From Nocardia arthritidis (GTDB lineage: Bacteria > Actinomycetota > Actinomycetes > Mycobacteriales > Mycobacteriaceae), in the NCBI RefSeq assembly GCF_011801145.1, contig NZ_CP046172.1, positions 5,456,001-5,520,000 on the forward strand: a stretch of 64,000 nucleotides of DNA, written 5' to 3'. The translations under genes were made by a program, and so were the position numbers. Position 1 is the first letter of the stretch; every line of letters begins with the position of its first letter. This document shows positions 8,803-16,849 of this stretch, one piece after another. Under the pieces are notes generated by a model, which saw only the letters and a program-made list of their open reading frames with translations, was not told the DNA's origin and did not search any database.

Positions 8803-10146
8803 ATGCGCCGCTGGTTCTACCGATCGTCCCTGCTCTTGGCCACCGTGACGGCCACCGTCGCCGCCGCGACGCTGCCCGCCCTCGCCTGCGGTGAGGACGG
8901 CCCGGACGGCGCGGCGCCGAAGGTCACGGGCTCGCCCGGCGCGGAAAAGAACGTCAAGGCGGTGGGCAACGTCCCGGACGCGCAGGGCGCGATCTCGCTG
9001 GGATTCCTCCAATACGGCGACCGCGACGTCATGTATGTCTCCGGCCAGTTCGGGCTGCGGACCTACGACCTCACAGGTAACCCGACGGCCCCGAAACTGC
9101 TCGGACAGCTCAGCATGCCCGGATTGTGGGAGACCGAGGACACGCAGGTCGACCCGGTGCACAAGCTGGCCTTCCTCGCTCGCGACCCGCGCGCCTTCAA
9201 CGGCAACACCGATACCGGCGAATCCGGCGTCTACATCGTGGATTTGGCCGATCCGGCGAATCCGACCACGCTCAGCTATGTGAAGGTGCCCGCGGGTCAC
9301 ACCACCCGATGCATCAACGACTGCCAGTACCTGTGGACCCAGGGCCCGGCCAAGGCGGACGACCAGCCCGCCGACTGGGGCGGCCGCCCGATCTGGGTCA
9401 CCGATATCAGCAATCCCCGTGAGCCCAAAGTCTTTCCGGATCCGATCGATCTGGCGCGCAATGACGGCAAGACCGATTATGTGCACGATGTCCAAGTGGA
9501 CGAGACCGGCATCGCCTGGGCGTCCGGCCGCGGCGGCGTACGCGGGTACTGGACAACGGGCACACACAACGATCCCGTCACCGGTCAGCAGCGCGAGGCG
9601 ACCGCGACCGATCCCGTGCCGTATGCGGGCGGCGGAATCGCGGAGACCGCCGCGCCATCGCGGTTCATGCACAACAGCTTTCGCCCGATCGGCGGCCGCG
9701 CGAAGGACGGCGGCGGCGGGCGGTTCGCCGACGGCGATCTGATCTACGTCACCGAGGAGAATTTCGCACCCGGCTGCGCGGACGACGGCGTCCTCGTCAT
9801 CGCGTCGCTGGACGGCTCCTACGACGGCGAGGGCTGGCGTTCGACCCCGGATCAGCCGTACCGGCTCACCACCGTCGGCACCTGGGGCGTCGCCGGTCAA
9901 GAGGGCAGCGACCCGGCCTCCGACGACTGCTCGGCACACTACTTCGACGTGCAGGACAAGATCCTCGTGCAGTCGTTCTACGCGCAGGGCACCAGATTCC
10001 TCGACGTCAGCGACCCCACCAACCCCCAGCAGATCGCCTACTACCGCCCCGCCGACGCCCGCTCCTGGGCGCCCTACTGGCACCGCGGTCTCGTCTACGT
10101 CGCCGACAACACCCGAGGCATCGACATCCTCCAACTCACCGCATAG
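8803..10146 (+). CDS. secreted LVIVD-repeat beta-propeller protein
   Basis: This 447-residue exported protein has a signal peptide (basic start, hydrophobic run, cleavage near PALACGEDG; the Cys could be a weak lipobox). The rest has the repeated pattern of LVIVD domains: YVSGQFGLRTYDLTGNP, GVYIVDLADPANP, and FLDVSDPTNPQQIAYYRP. The predicted fold is a beta-propeller of unknown ligand outside the membrane. The ATG at 8803 has a strong GGGAGG site. The longer open frame from 8671 lacks one. It is divergent from the binding-protein gene. Confidence 0.82.
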   Translation: MRRWFYRSSLLLATVTATVAAATLPALACGEDGPDGAAPKVTGSPGAEKNVKAVGNVPDAQGAISLGFLQYGDRDVMYVSGQFGLRTYDLTGNPTAPKLLGQLSMPGLWETEDTQVDPVHKLAFLARDPRAFNGNTDTGESGVYIVDLADPANPTTLSYVKVPAGHTTRCINDCQYLWTQGPAKADDQPADWGGRPIWVTDISNPREPKVFPDPIDLARNDGKTDYVHDVQVDETGIAWASGRGGVRGYWTTGTHNDPVTGQQREATATDPVPYAGGGIAETAAPSRFMHNSFRPIGGRAKDGGGGRFADGDLIYVTEENFAPGCADDGVLVIASLDGSYDGEGWRSTPDQPYRLTTVGTWGVAGQEGSDPASDDCSAHYFDVQDKILVQSFYAQGTRFLDVSDPTNPQQIAYYRPADARSWAPYWHRGLVYVADNTRGIDILQLTA

Positions 10147-10196
10147 TCTTTGCCCGATCCCGTTGTGTTCCAGCGCTGATCGCTAGTCTGACGGAT

Positions 10197-10604
10197 ATGG
10201 CGATCTCGCGAAGTTTCGTGAACATCTGCACCGACCGGCTTCCGGAGACACGCGACTTCTACGTCGACCTACTGGGTTTCGAGGTCGGCTTCGACAGCGA
10301 CTGGTTCATCCAATTGAGCGCCAAGGGATCCGACGCGACCATCGGCATCATGCGACGCGACCACGAGCTGGTGCCGGAGCAGGCCCGCGGCACGGCATCC
10401 GGTTCGTACCTCACCGTCGTCGTCGACGATGTGGAACCGGTATTCGCCCGCGCCAAGGAACTCGGCGTGCCGATCATCGAGGAGCCGACGGACCTTTTCT
10501 ACGGCCAGCGCCGCATGCTGGTGTCCGACCCCAACGGGGTGGCCGTCGACGTATCCAGCCCGACGGCGCCACCGACCGCCGAATTCGGTTACGCTCCAGC
10601 GTGA
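10197..10604 (+). CDS. VOC-family (glyoxalase/bleomycin-resistance fold) protein
   Basis: This 135-residue protein contains one vicinal-oxygen-chelate module pair: TDRLPETRDFYVDLLGFEVG, a middle strand WFIQLSAKGSDATIG, and the closing LVSDPNGVAVDVSSP. Members are small metal-dependent lyases, dioxygenases or drug-binding proteins, and no substrate can be assigned. Its 3' end overlaps the convergent reductase gene by 16 bases. Confidence 0.82.
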   Translation: MAISRSFVNICTDRLPETRDFYVDLLGFEVGFDSDWFIQLSAKGSDATIGIMRRDHELVPEQARGTASGSYLTVVVDDVEPVFARAKELGVPIIEEPTDLFYGQRRMLVSDPNGVAVDVSSPTAPPTAEFGYAPA

Positions 10605-11497
10605 TTCGGTCGCTGCGCAAGCTCCTCGACCAATTGTCGCGTCAGCGGCACGGGTAATCCGCGCCGATCGGCCGCGCGGACGATCGCGCCGCCGATCGCG
10701 TCGAGTTCGGTGGGGCGTCCCGCCTCCGCGTCGCGTTGCATCGATGACTTCGTATTCGCCGGGAAGATCTCATAGCGGGCGAGGACGTCGGCGGCTTCGA
10801 CGGTCGCACCATGGGCTCGGCTCACCGTGGCGATCTCCTCGACCAGCGTCCGCAGCTCCGGTAGTCGCTCGGATCTGATGCCGCCGAACGGTATTCGATA
10901 GCGAGTGGTGAGCAGCGCCAGCGGCGCGAGAAGGGCCAGCTTGTCCCAGAGCACGGCGTGCTCGTCCGGCATGACCCGGGTGTTCACTCCTGCGGCGATC
11001 AGCTGCGCGGCAAGCGGGGCGAGATCCTCGGGCACGGCGGCGGCCATATCGATCTCGACGAACGGGCTGTTGTGCTCGATGGTTCCCGGCGTCGTGCGGG
11101 TGGACTCGACCCGGATGATCGCGGGAACCACCTGCCCGACTCCGTAGCGCGCCCGTAGCAGGTCGATATGTTCTATGCCGTTGAGCAGCGGCAGGATTCG
11201 ACCGTCGCGCAGGCGCTCCGGCGGCACGCGGTCCAGGGCGGCGTCGAGCGCGGTGTGTTTGACGGTCACCAGGCACAGATCGACGGACTCGGACAGGACG
11301 GTCGCGGCCTCGACTCGGGCGGTGAAGTTCCCGAACTGGTTGCTACGCACCCGGATTCCGCTCTCGCCCAGCGCGTCGACGGTCCGCGGGCCGCCGAGGC
11401 AGATGACGCGGTGCCCGGCCCGCGACAACAGTGCGGCGAGTAGTCCGCCGACCCCACCGGGGCCGAGTACCGCGACTGTCGCCTTACCTGACCACAT
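10589..11497 (-). CDS. ketopantoate reductase-family (ApbA/PanE) oxidoreductase
   Basis: The N-terminal Rossmann motif VAVLGPGGVGGLLAALL is followed by LCLVTVKHTALDAAL, the family's LLNGIEHIDLL segment and a C-terminal helical domain (LWDKLALLAPLALLTTRYR). About 302 residues matches 2-dehydropantoate 2-reductases, which use NADPH. Many actinobacterial paralogues act on other keto acids, so a role in pantothenate synthesis is not proven. The ATG at 11497 is preferred to an upstream TTG at 11521. Confidence 0.82.
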   Translation of the reverse strand: MWSGKATVAVLGPGGVGGLLAALLSRAGHRVICLGGPRTVDALGESGIRVRSNQFGNFTARVEAATVLSESVDLCLVTVKHTALDAALDRVPPERLRDGRILPLLNGIEHIDLLRARYGVGQVVPAIIRVESTRTTPGTIEHNSPFVEIDMAAAVPEDLAPLAAQLIAAGVNTRVMPDEHAVLWDKLALLAPLALLTTRYRIPFGGIRSERLPELRTLVEEIATVSRAHGATVEAADVLARYEIFPANTKSSMQRDAEAGRPTELDAIGGAIVRAADRRGLPVPLTRQLVEELAQRPNHAGA

Positions 11498-11550
11498 GGT
11501 ATGCAGAGTAGCAGCAGCCAATTACGCTGTGGCACAGCACAATGCAGAGC

Positions 11551-12441
11551 TCAGCTTGTCGTCCATGGGCGCAGTTTCTCCGGGTTCCGGATCACCCAGA
11601 TGCGGGTGATACGGCCGTCGGCGATATCGAAGGCGTATACCGAGACGACGGTTCCGTCGAGTTCGGCCACCAGGCCGGGTTGGCCGTTGACGGTGCGTTC
11701 GAGCAGGGTCACTTCGGGTGCGCGAGTGGCGATTTCGATCCAGGCGTGCGCGATCTGGGCGCCGCCGTCGATCGGGTGCAGGAAGGCCGGGGTCAGGCCG
11801 CCGCTGTCGGCCATCGCGATCGCCCGCGGATCCAGCAGGCCGATCAGCGCCTCGATATCCTTTGCCTCCCAGGCCCGTTTGAAATCCCGGACCACCTCGG
11901 CGCGTTCGGTCCCCGACGGGCCCTGCGAGGTGCGGATGCGGCGGCGCGCGGATGAGGCGAGCTGACGGCACGCCGCCGGGGTGCGCCCGACGATCTCGGC
12001 CACCTCGGCGAAGGAGTAGCGGAACACGTCGTGCAGGACGAACGCGACCCGCTCGGCCGGTGTCATCGAGTCGAGCACGACGAGGAAGGCCATGCTGATC
12101 GACTCGTCGAGGGTCACCCGGTCGGCCGGGTCGGCGGGCACTGGACCGCCGAGCCATTCGGAGCGGTCCGGCACCGGCTCCGGAATCCATTCGCCCACAT
12201 AGCGTTCCCGCCGGGCGCGGGCCGAGCCGAGCAGATCGAGACAGATGCGGCTCGCGACCGTCGTCAACCACGCGCCGGGCGCGGCCACCTCCGCGCGCTG
12301 CCCTTCGGACAGCGTGTACCAGCGCGCATAGGTCTCCTGCACGACATCCTCGGCCTCGGCCAGCGAGCCGAGCAGCCGGTAGGCGAGGTTGATCAGCTGA
12401 CGGCGTTCGCTGATCACCGAGCGCGGGTGCGGGTCGGTCAT
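11551..12441 (-). CDS. ECF41-type (SigJ-like) RNA polymerase sigma factor
   Basis: This 296-residue sigma factor has region 2 (INLAYRLLGSLAEAEDVVQE, WLTTVASRICLDLL), region 4 (FVLHDVFRYSFAEVAEIVGR) and a C-terminal SnoaL-like extension (VVRDFKRAWEAKDIEALIGL onward). That extension is characteristic of the ECF41 group, where it replaces a separate anti-sigma factor. Start at the ATG with GGAG six bases upstream. The ECF41 group usually controls a neighbouring oxidoreductase or decarboxylase gene. Here the divergent neighbour is an alpha/beta hydrolase, which is a plausible target. Confidence 0.88.
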   Translation of the reverse strand: MTDPHPRSVISERRQLINLAYRLLGSLAEAEDVVQETYARWYTLSEGQRAEVAAPGAWLTTVASRICLDLLGSARARRERYVGEWIPEPVPDRSEWLGGPVPADPADRVTLDESISMAFLVVLDSMTPAERVAFVLHDVFRYSFAEVAEIVGRTPAACRQLASSARRRIRTSQGPSGTERAEVVRDFKRAWEAKDIEALIGLLDPRAIAMADSGGLTPAFLHPIDGGAQIAHAWIEIATRAPEVTLLERTVNGQPGLVAELDGTVVSVYAFDIADGRITRIWVIRNPEKLRPWTTS

Positions 12442-12733
12442 GGGTGCTCCTCGGATCGATACGGCCGTTCGACCAATCGACGAAACGGCGACCTGAATTG
12501 TCAGGGGCGATGCGAAACGTCCCGATGACGGGGCGCAACCCAACCGAATCCGGCAGCTGATGCAGCATCGCAGTCGCCGCCGGTGCGCATCGAACGCGCA
12601 CCGGCAGCAGCTGCCCCTCGGTCGCAGTGGTTGGCGTTGTGGCACAAGGAGACTGGACGTCGACGCATGGCAGCTGCGCCCGTCGTAACACCTTTATGGT
12701 ACGTTCATATCATCAAAGACCGAAGGGGAGTTC
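12442..12733. other. intergenic region between divergent sigma factor and hydrolase
   Basis: No convincing gene is seen here. The stretch must hold the promoters of both divergent genes. An AT-richer patch at about 12690-12725 precedes the hydrolase. No clear ECF41 promoter was recognised. Confidence 0.5.
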
Positions 12734-13615
12734 ATGGCGAAGATCGGGCGATTCAAGAGCGACGCGGCGCGGGCCGAATTCCTGCGGGCCTACGATGCGC
12801 TGGCCGCGCAATGGCCGGTCCCGTCGGACGATATCGATGTCGAAACATCGTTCGGGACAACGCGAGTGCGGAAATCGGGTGCGGGGCAGGGCATACCGCT
12901 CCTGCTGCTGCCGGGGATCGGGGGCAATTGCCTGTTCTGGAGCCCGTTCATCGAGGAGCTGGCCCGGGACCGGGTCGTCTACACCCCCGACATCATCGGG
13001 TGGGCCGGGCGATGCGAGCAGACCGCTCCCCTGCGCGACGAGACCGATATCGTCCGGTGGATCGCCGAGACGCTCGACGGGCTCGGCGTGGATCGCGTTC
13101 ACCTGGTGGGCTATTCGCAAGGCGGATGGCTCGCGGCGGTGGCCGGGATCCACCGACCGGATCGGCTGGCGAGCCTGAGTCTACTGGAACCGGCTCCGGC
13201 CACCTTCGCCAGGCCATCGTGGAAGCTGCTGTGGAAATTCGCCACCGCCGGGATGCCGCCCACCCGCGAGAAGTTGGCGAAGTTGAATGCCTGGCTCCAG
13301 CCGAGTATCGAACCATCCGAACTCGAATGGGCAATGATAGAGGCGGCTTTGAAGTTCCGCTTCGGACTGCCGTGGCCGCGCCCGATCCCCGGTGCACGGT
13401 TCGCCACCATCACCGCTCCACTGCTCGTCCTCTTCGGCGCGGAGACGGTCGTACACGACGCCGAGGTAGCGGCCGGGCGCGTGCGCAATATGGTTCCGTC
13501 GGCCGACATCGAGATCTACCCGAGCGTCGGCCACGACATGCTCTGGGCGATTCCGGAGCGGGTGATTCCGCGGGTACTGGAGTTCGCGGCCGACCACGAT
13601 CGAGCGAACGTCTGA
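12734..13615 (+). CDS. alpha/beta-fold hydrolase
   Basis: A 293-residue hydrolase with oxyanion region LLLLPGIGGNCLFW, nucleophile elbow VHLVGYSQGGWLAA (Ser128) and a C-terminal His in PSVGHDMLWAIPE. The GAAGGGGAG site just before the ATG is strong. Family members are esterases, lactonases or dehalogenase-like enzymes, and no substrate is indicated. It is divergent from the ECF41 sigma factor and 60 bases before an Rrf2 regulator. Confidence 0.85.
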   Translation: MAKIGRFKSDAARAEFLRAYDALAAQWPVPSDDIDVETSFGTTRVRKSGAGQGIPLLLLPGIGGNCLFWSPFIEELARDRVVYTPDIIGWAGRCEQTAPLRDETDIVRWIAETLDGLGVDRVHLVGYSQGGWLAAVAGIHRPDRLASLSLLEPAPATFARPSWKLLWKFATAGMPPTREKLAKLNAWLQPSIEPSELEWAMIEAALKFRFGLPWPRPIPGARFATITAPLLVLFGAETVVHDAEVAAGRVRNMVPSADIEIYPSVGHDMLWAIPERVIPRVLEFAADHDRANV

Positions 13616-13678
13616 GCTCCACGGCTAGGCCGCGAAATCCGATTGCACCCTCATTCGGGACATGTACTATCCCTATTC

Positions 13679-14158
13679 ATGTTGATGAGCGAAGGAGTCG
13701 AGTGGGGTCTGCACTGCTGCATGGTGCTGGCCTGGCTCGGCGATCGCGCGCCGATCGCCACCGCGCGACTCGCGGAGATATTCGAGCTGCCACCGGAGTA
13801 CCTGAAGAAGCGGCTGCAGCCGCTGGTGCGCGAGGGCATTCTCGAGTCGACGCCGGGTGTGCGCGGCGGCTACCGGCTGGCGAAGGCACCCGAGCGCATC
13901 AGCCTGATGGACATCGTCGCCGCGGTCGAGGGCCGCACCGGGGCGTTCCGCTGCACCGAGATTCGCCGCCGGGGCGCGGGCGAGACGGCCGCCGAATCGG
14001 AATTCGCCAAGCCGTGCGGAATCAGCACGGCCATGCGCCGCGCCGAGTTGGCGTGGCGGCGCGAGTTGGCGAGCCAGACCGTCGCCGATCTGCTGGCGGG
14101 CGCGCCCGCGAACGCCTCCGCCCGCGCGCGCAGGTTCTACGAGCAGCGGACCGCCTGA
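13679..14158 (+). CDS. Rrf2-family transcriptional regulator
   Basis: A 159-residue winged-helix regulator: VEWGLHCCMVLAWLGD at the N-terminus, recognition region PEYLKKRLQPLVREGILEST and the wing PGVRGGYRLAKAPERISLMDI are hallmarks of Rrf2. Only two cysteines (FRC, KPCGI) occur where iron-sulfur members carry three, so a cluster is doubtful. Start is ATG 13679 or ATG 13685. An MFS exporter follows after a strong terminator, so this protein may control that gene. Confidence 0.85.
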   Translation: MLMSEGVEWGLHCCMVLAWLGDRAPIATARLAEIFELPPEYLKKRLQPLVREGILESTPGVRGGYRLAKAPERISLMDIVAAVEGRTGAFRCTEIRRRGAGETAAESEFAKPCGISTAMRRAELAWRRELASQTVADLLAGAPANASARARRFYEQRTA

Positions 14159-14176
14159 ACGTCCATCGATAAATCG

Positions 14177-14200
14177 ACCCGGCCACCAGGCCGGGTTTTT
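14177..14200 (+). terminator. rho-independent terminator
   Basis: Perfect 8-bp stem ACCCGGCC / GGCCGGGT with loop ACCA, followed by a T run. It ends the Rrf2 gene and lies only 18 bases before the MFS start codon, so it might also attenuate read-through into the exporter gene. Confidence 0.8.
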
Positions 14201-14217
14201 CTCGAAAGGAAACCGGG

Positions 14218-15408
14218 ATGTCAAATGTCCTGATTAAATCGCCCAGGGCCTCGGGTGATCGATCGAATGGGTTGCGGCGCACGCTGATTCTGGCGCTCGG
14301 TACCTTCGCCGTCGGCACCGACGCGTTCATCCTGGCCGGATTCCTGCCGGATCTGGCTGCCGGACTGGAGGTTTCGACGGCGACCGCGGGCCTGGCGGTA
14401 TCGGTCTTCGCCGCCGCCTACGCGCTCGGTTCGCCGCTGCTCGCCACGGCCACCGCGGGCGTGCCGCGCCGAGCGCTGTTGGTCACCGCACTCGCGGTGC
14501 TCGCGGTCGCGAATCTGGGATCGGCACTCGCGCCGACGTTTTCGATCCTGCTCGGCACCAGGATTCTGGCCGCGGCCGGGGCAGCGGCATTCACACCCAA
14601 CGCGGGCGCGGTGGCCTCGGCACTGGTGCGCCCGCAGGCGCGGGCCAGGGCGCTCGCGGTGGTCGTCGGCGGGTTGACCATCGCGACCGCGCTCGGTGTT
14701 CCGCTCGGCGATGCGCTCGGGCAGTGGCTGGGCTGGCGTTCGGCGCTGGCCGGGGTCGCGGCGCTGTGCCTGCTGGCCGCGGCCGGGGTCGCGCTGTGGG
14801 TGCCGTTCGTGCCGGGTAATCCGAAAGTGCCGCTGGCCGAGCGAATGTCGGTGCTGCGCAACCGCACCGTCGCGACGGTGCTGCCGCTGACGGTGCTCGG
14901 TATGAGCGCGGCCTATGTCGTCTACGCCTATGCCGTTCCCGCGCTCGGTGGGCTCGGAATCGGTTCCGCGGCAACGGCCTTGATGTTGTGCCTCTACGGA
15001 ATCGGCGCTGTCGCGGGAAATCTGTTCGCCGGCTTCGCAACCGACCGCTGGGGCCCGGCCCGCGTGCTCACCGCGGGCTACCTGACCATGGTCGCCGCGC
15101 TCGGCAGCATGGGCGTACTCGCCGCCACCGGCGTCTATTCACCGCCACTGGTCGGCGTGCTCGCCGCGGCGTGGGGTGCGGCCAGCTGGTGCCAGACCCC
15201 GCCGCAGCAGCATCGGCTCATCGGCGCGGCCCCGCAGGAATCCGGATTGGTGGTGGCGCTCAACGCATCCTGCATCTACCTCGGCATCGGCGCAGGCACC
15301 CTGCTCGGCGGCAGCACCACCGGCCACGGCGCGGCCACCATGTTCACCACCGGCGCGATCCTGGCGGTGCTCGCCCTGATCTATCTGCGCGCCACCGTCC
15401 GATCCTGA
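14218..15408 (+). CDS. MFS transporter, DHA1 (drug:H+ antiporter, 12 TM) type
   Basis: This 396-residue, strongly hydrophobic protein has about 12 membrane segments. The DHA1 N-terminal pattern is GTFAVGTDAFILAGFLPDLA, then AAAYALGSPLLATATAGVPR and a TM4-TM5 motif C region GLTIATALGVPLGDALG. This is the family of AraJ/Cmx-like sugar or drug exporters in the cytoplasmic membrane. It is preceded by AAAGGAAACCGGG before the ATG. Being next to an Rrf2 regulator suggests regulated efflux. The substrate is unknown. Confidence 0.87.
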   Translation: MSNVLIKSPRASGDRSNGLRRTLILALGTFAVGTDAFILAGFLPDLAAGLEVSTATAGLAVSVFAAAYALGSPLLATATAGVPRRALLVTALAVLAVANLGSALAPTFSILLGTRILAAAGAAAFTPNAGAVASALVRPQARARALAVVVGGLTIATALGVPLGDALGQWLGWRSALAGVAALCLLAAAGVALWVPFVPGNPKVPLAERMSVLRNRTVATVLPLTVLGMSAAYVVYAYAVPALGGLGIGSAATALMLCLYGIGAVAGNLFAGFATDRWGPARVLTAGYLTMVAALGSMGVLAATGVYSPPLVGVLAAAWGAASWCQTPPQQHRLIGAAPQESGLVVALNASCIYLGIGAGTLLGGSTTGHGAATMFTTGAILAVLALIYLRATVRS

Positions 15409-15418
15409 CCACGCGAGG

Positions 15419-15443
15419 GTGCCCGGCGATATCCGCCGGGCAC
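15419..15443. terminator. bidirectional terminator-like hairpin
   Basis: Perfect 10-bp inverted repeat GTGCCCGGCG / CGCCGGGCAC with loop ATATC, placed exactly between two convergent genes. There is no T run on either side, so it is a terminator by position and symmetry. Confidence 0.55.
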
Positions 15444-15451
15444 CCGAACCG

Positions 15452-16849
15452 TCACGCCGTACGTTTAGGCGTGGCACGTCCCCCGAAGTGCATGAACGGG
15501 CTGCCGTCGGCAATTCGGTAGAACGTCAACGGGATCCAGCCGAGCTGCGGGTCGTGGCAGAGATACCGGTCCTCGGCGACCGGGACCAAATCGAATGTCT
15601 TGTCCGGCATTTCACCCGCCAATTCTCCGGTGCCGATCACTCGCATCCGCAGTTTGCCGTCGCTGACGGTCACCTCGCAGCGCGCGCCGGCGCGTTCGTA
15701 GACGCCGACGTGGCGGTCCACATCGACCCGCGGCGGCTGTGCGGGCGGGGCGAACGGTTCCGGCACGGTGATGCCGACGAGCGCGGCGACCTCGGCGCAC
15801 ACCTCGCTCATCGCGGGCCCCACCTCGCCGCCGTTCGTGAGCATGGCGAACGCCAGCCGTTGTTCCGGAAGCACCCGCAAAAGCGCTGTCTGGCCGAGGG
15901 TTCCGCCGTCGTGCCCGATGATCCGGTGGCCGTCCCAGTCGAGCCGGAACCAGCCGATCCCCCACGAGTCCAGGCCCGGCGACAGATCCGGACCGGGCAG
16001 CACGGCCTGCTCGGCCCGCATCTGCTCGACCAGGTCGGCGGGCAGCAACCGATCGCCATCGGGTGCGACACCGCCGTCGATGTGCAGGCGGGCGAAGGTG
16101 AGCAGATCGCGGGCGGCCGCGGTGATCAGCCCGGCGGGCCCCGCGCTGCGCGGCAGCACCCACCGGTCCGCGCGGCGCGGCGCACCGTCGGGGCCGGGCA
16201 GATGTCCGACGGCGGCGCGATGCAGCAGCGCCTCCTCGGGCAGGGTGACGGTGCGGCGCAGGCCCAGCGGTTCGAACAGCAACTCACGCATGGCCGCATC
16301 CCACGTCTTGCCGGTGACCACCTCGATGACCCGCCCGGCCAGGCTGAATCCGGAATTGCAGTAGGACCAGGTGGCATCGAGCGGGAAGATCGACGGCACA
16401 TCCGCAAGCGCGGCGACATAGCGTTCGAGACAGTCGTCGCCGCGCCCGGTATCGGTGAATACGTCGCCGTCGATACCGCTGGTGTGAGTCAGCAAGTGCC
16501 GCATGGTGACTCGCTTCGTGGTGTCCGGATCGGCGAGCCGCAGCCACGGCAGCGCCTCGATCAACGGCGCGTCCAGCTCCAGCCTGCCCTGATCGACCAG
16601 CCGCATGATCGCGGTCGCGGTCCACACCTTGGTGATCGAGCCGATCTGAAACAGCGAATCGGGGGTGGTTTCGACACCGGTGTCGAGATTGAGCACGCCG
16701 TGCGCGGCCTCGACGATCTCGTCACCGTGCGAAATAGCAAGTACCGCACCGGGAATGCGGTGCCGAGTCGCTATGTCGGCGAGTCGCTTTTGCCAGTGCT
16801 CACCATCCAATGTGGTCCGGATCGCCTCGGCGGGACTGGAATTCGTCAT
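15452..16849 (-). CDS. serine hydrolase, beta-lactamase class C / esterase family
   Basis: A 465-residue protein with the three serine beta-lactamase-like motifs: SITK (Ser71, Lys74), YCN (Tyr163, Asn165) and a His-containing HDGGTLGQ. No signal peptide is seen, so it is probably cytoplasmic, like EstB-type esterases rather than secreted beta-lactamases. A C-terminal lipocalin-like extension follows the catalytic domain. Its ATG overlaps the stop of the MFS gene upstream (ATGA), so export and hydrolysis of the same compound is possible. Confidence 0.85.
   Translation of the reverse strand: MTNSSPAEAIRTTLDGEHWQKRLADIATRHRIPGAVLAISHGDEIVEAAHGVLNLDTGVETTPDSLFQIGSITKVWTATAIMRLVDQGRLELDAPLIEALPWLRLADPDTTKRVTMRHLLTHTSGIDGDVFTDTGRGDDCLERYVAALADVPSIFPLDATWSYCNSGFSLAGRVIEVVTGKTWDAAMRELLFEPLGLRRTVTLPEEALLHRAAVGHLPGPDGAPRRADRWVLPRSAGPAGLITAAARDLLTFARLHIDGGVAPDGDRLLPADLVEQMRAEQAVLPGPDLSPGLDSWGIGWFRLDWDGHRIIGHDGGTLGQTALLRVLPEQRLAFAMLTNGGEVGPAMSEVCAEVAALVGITVPEPFAPPAQPPRVDVDRHVGVYERAGARCEVTVSDGKLRMRVIGTGELAGEMPDKTFDLVPVAEDRYLCHDPQLGWIPLTFYRIADGSPFMHFGGRATPKRTA

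Noticed and set aside
15452..16849. Secreted beta-lactamase resistance gene
   Set aside because: No signal peptide, class C/EstB-like motifs and a lipocalin-like tail; an esterase or related hydrolase is as likely.
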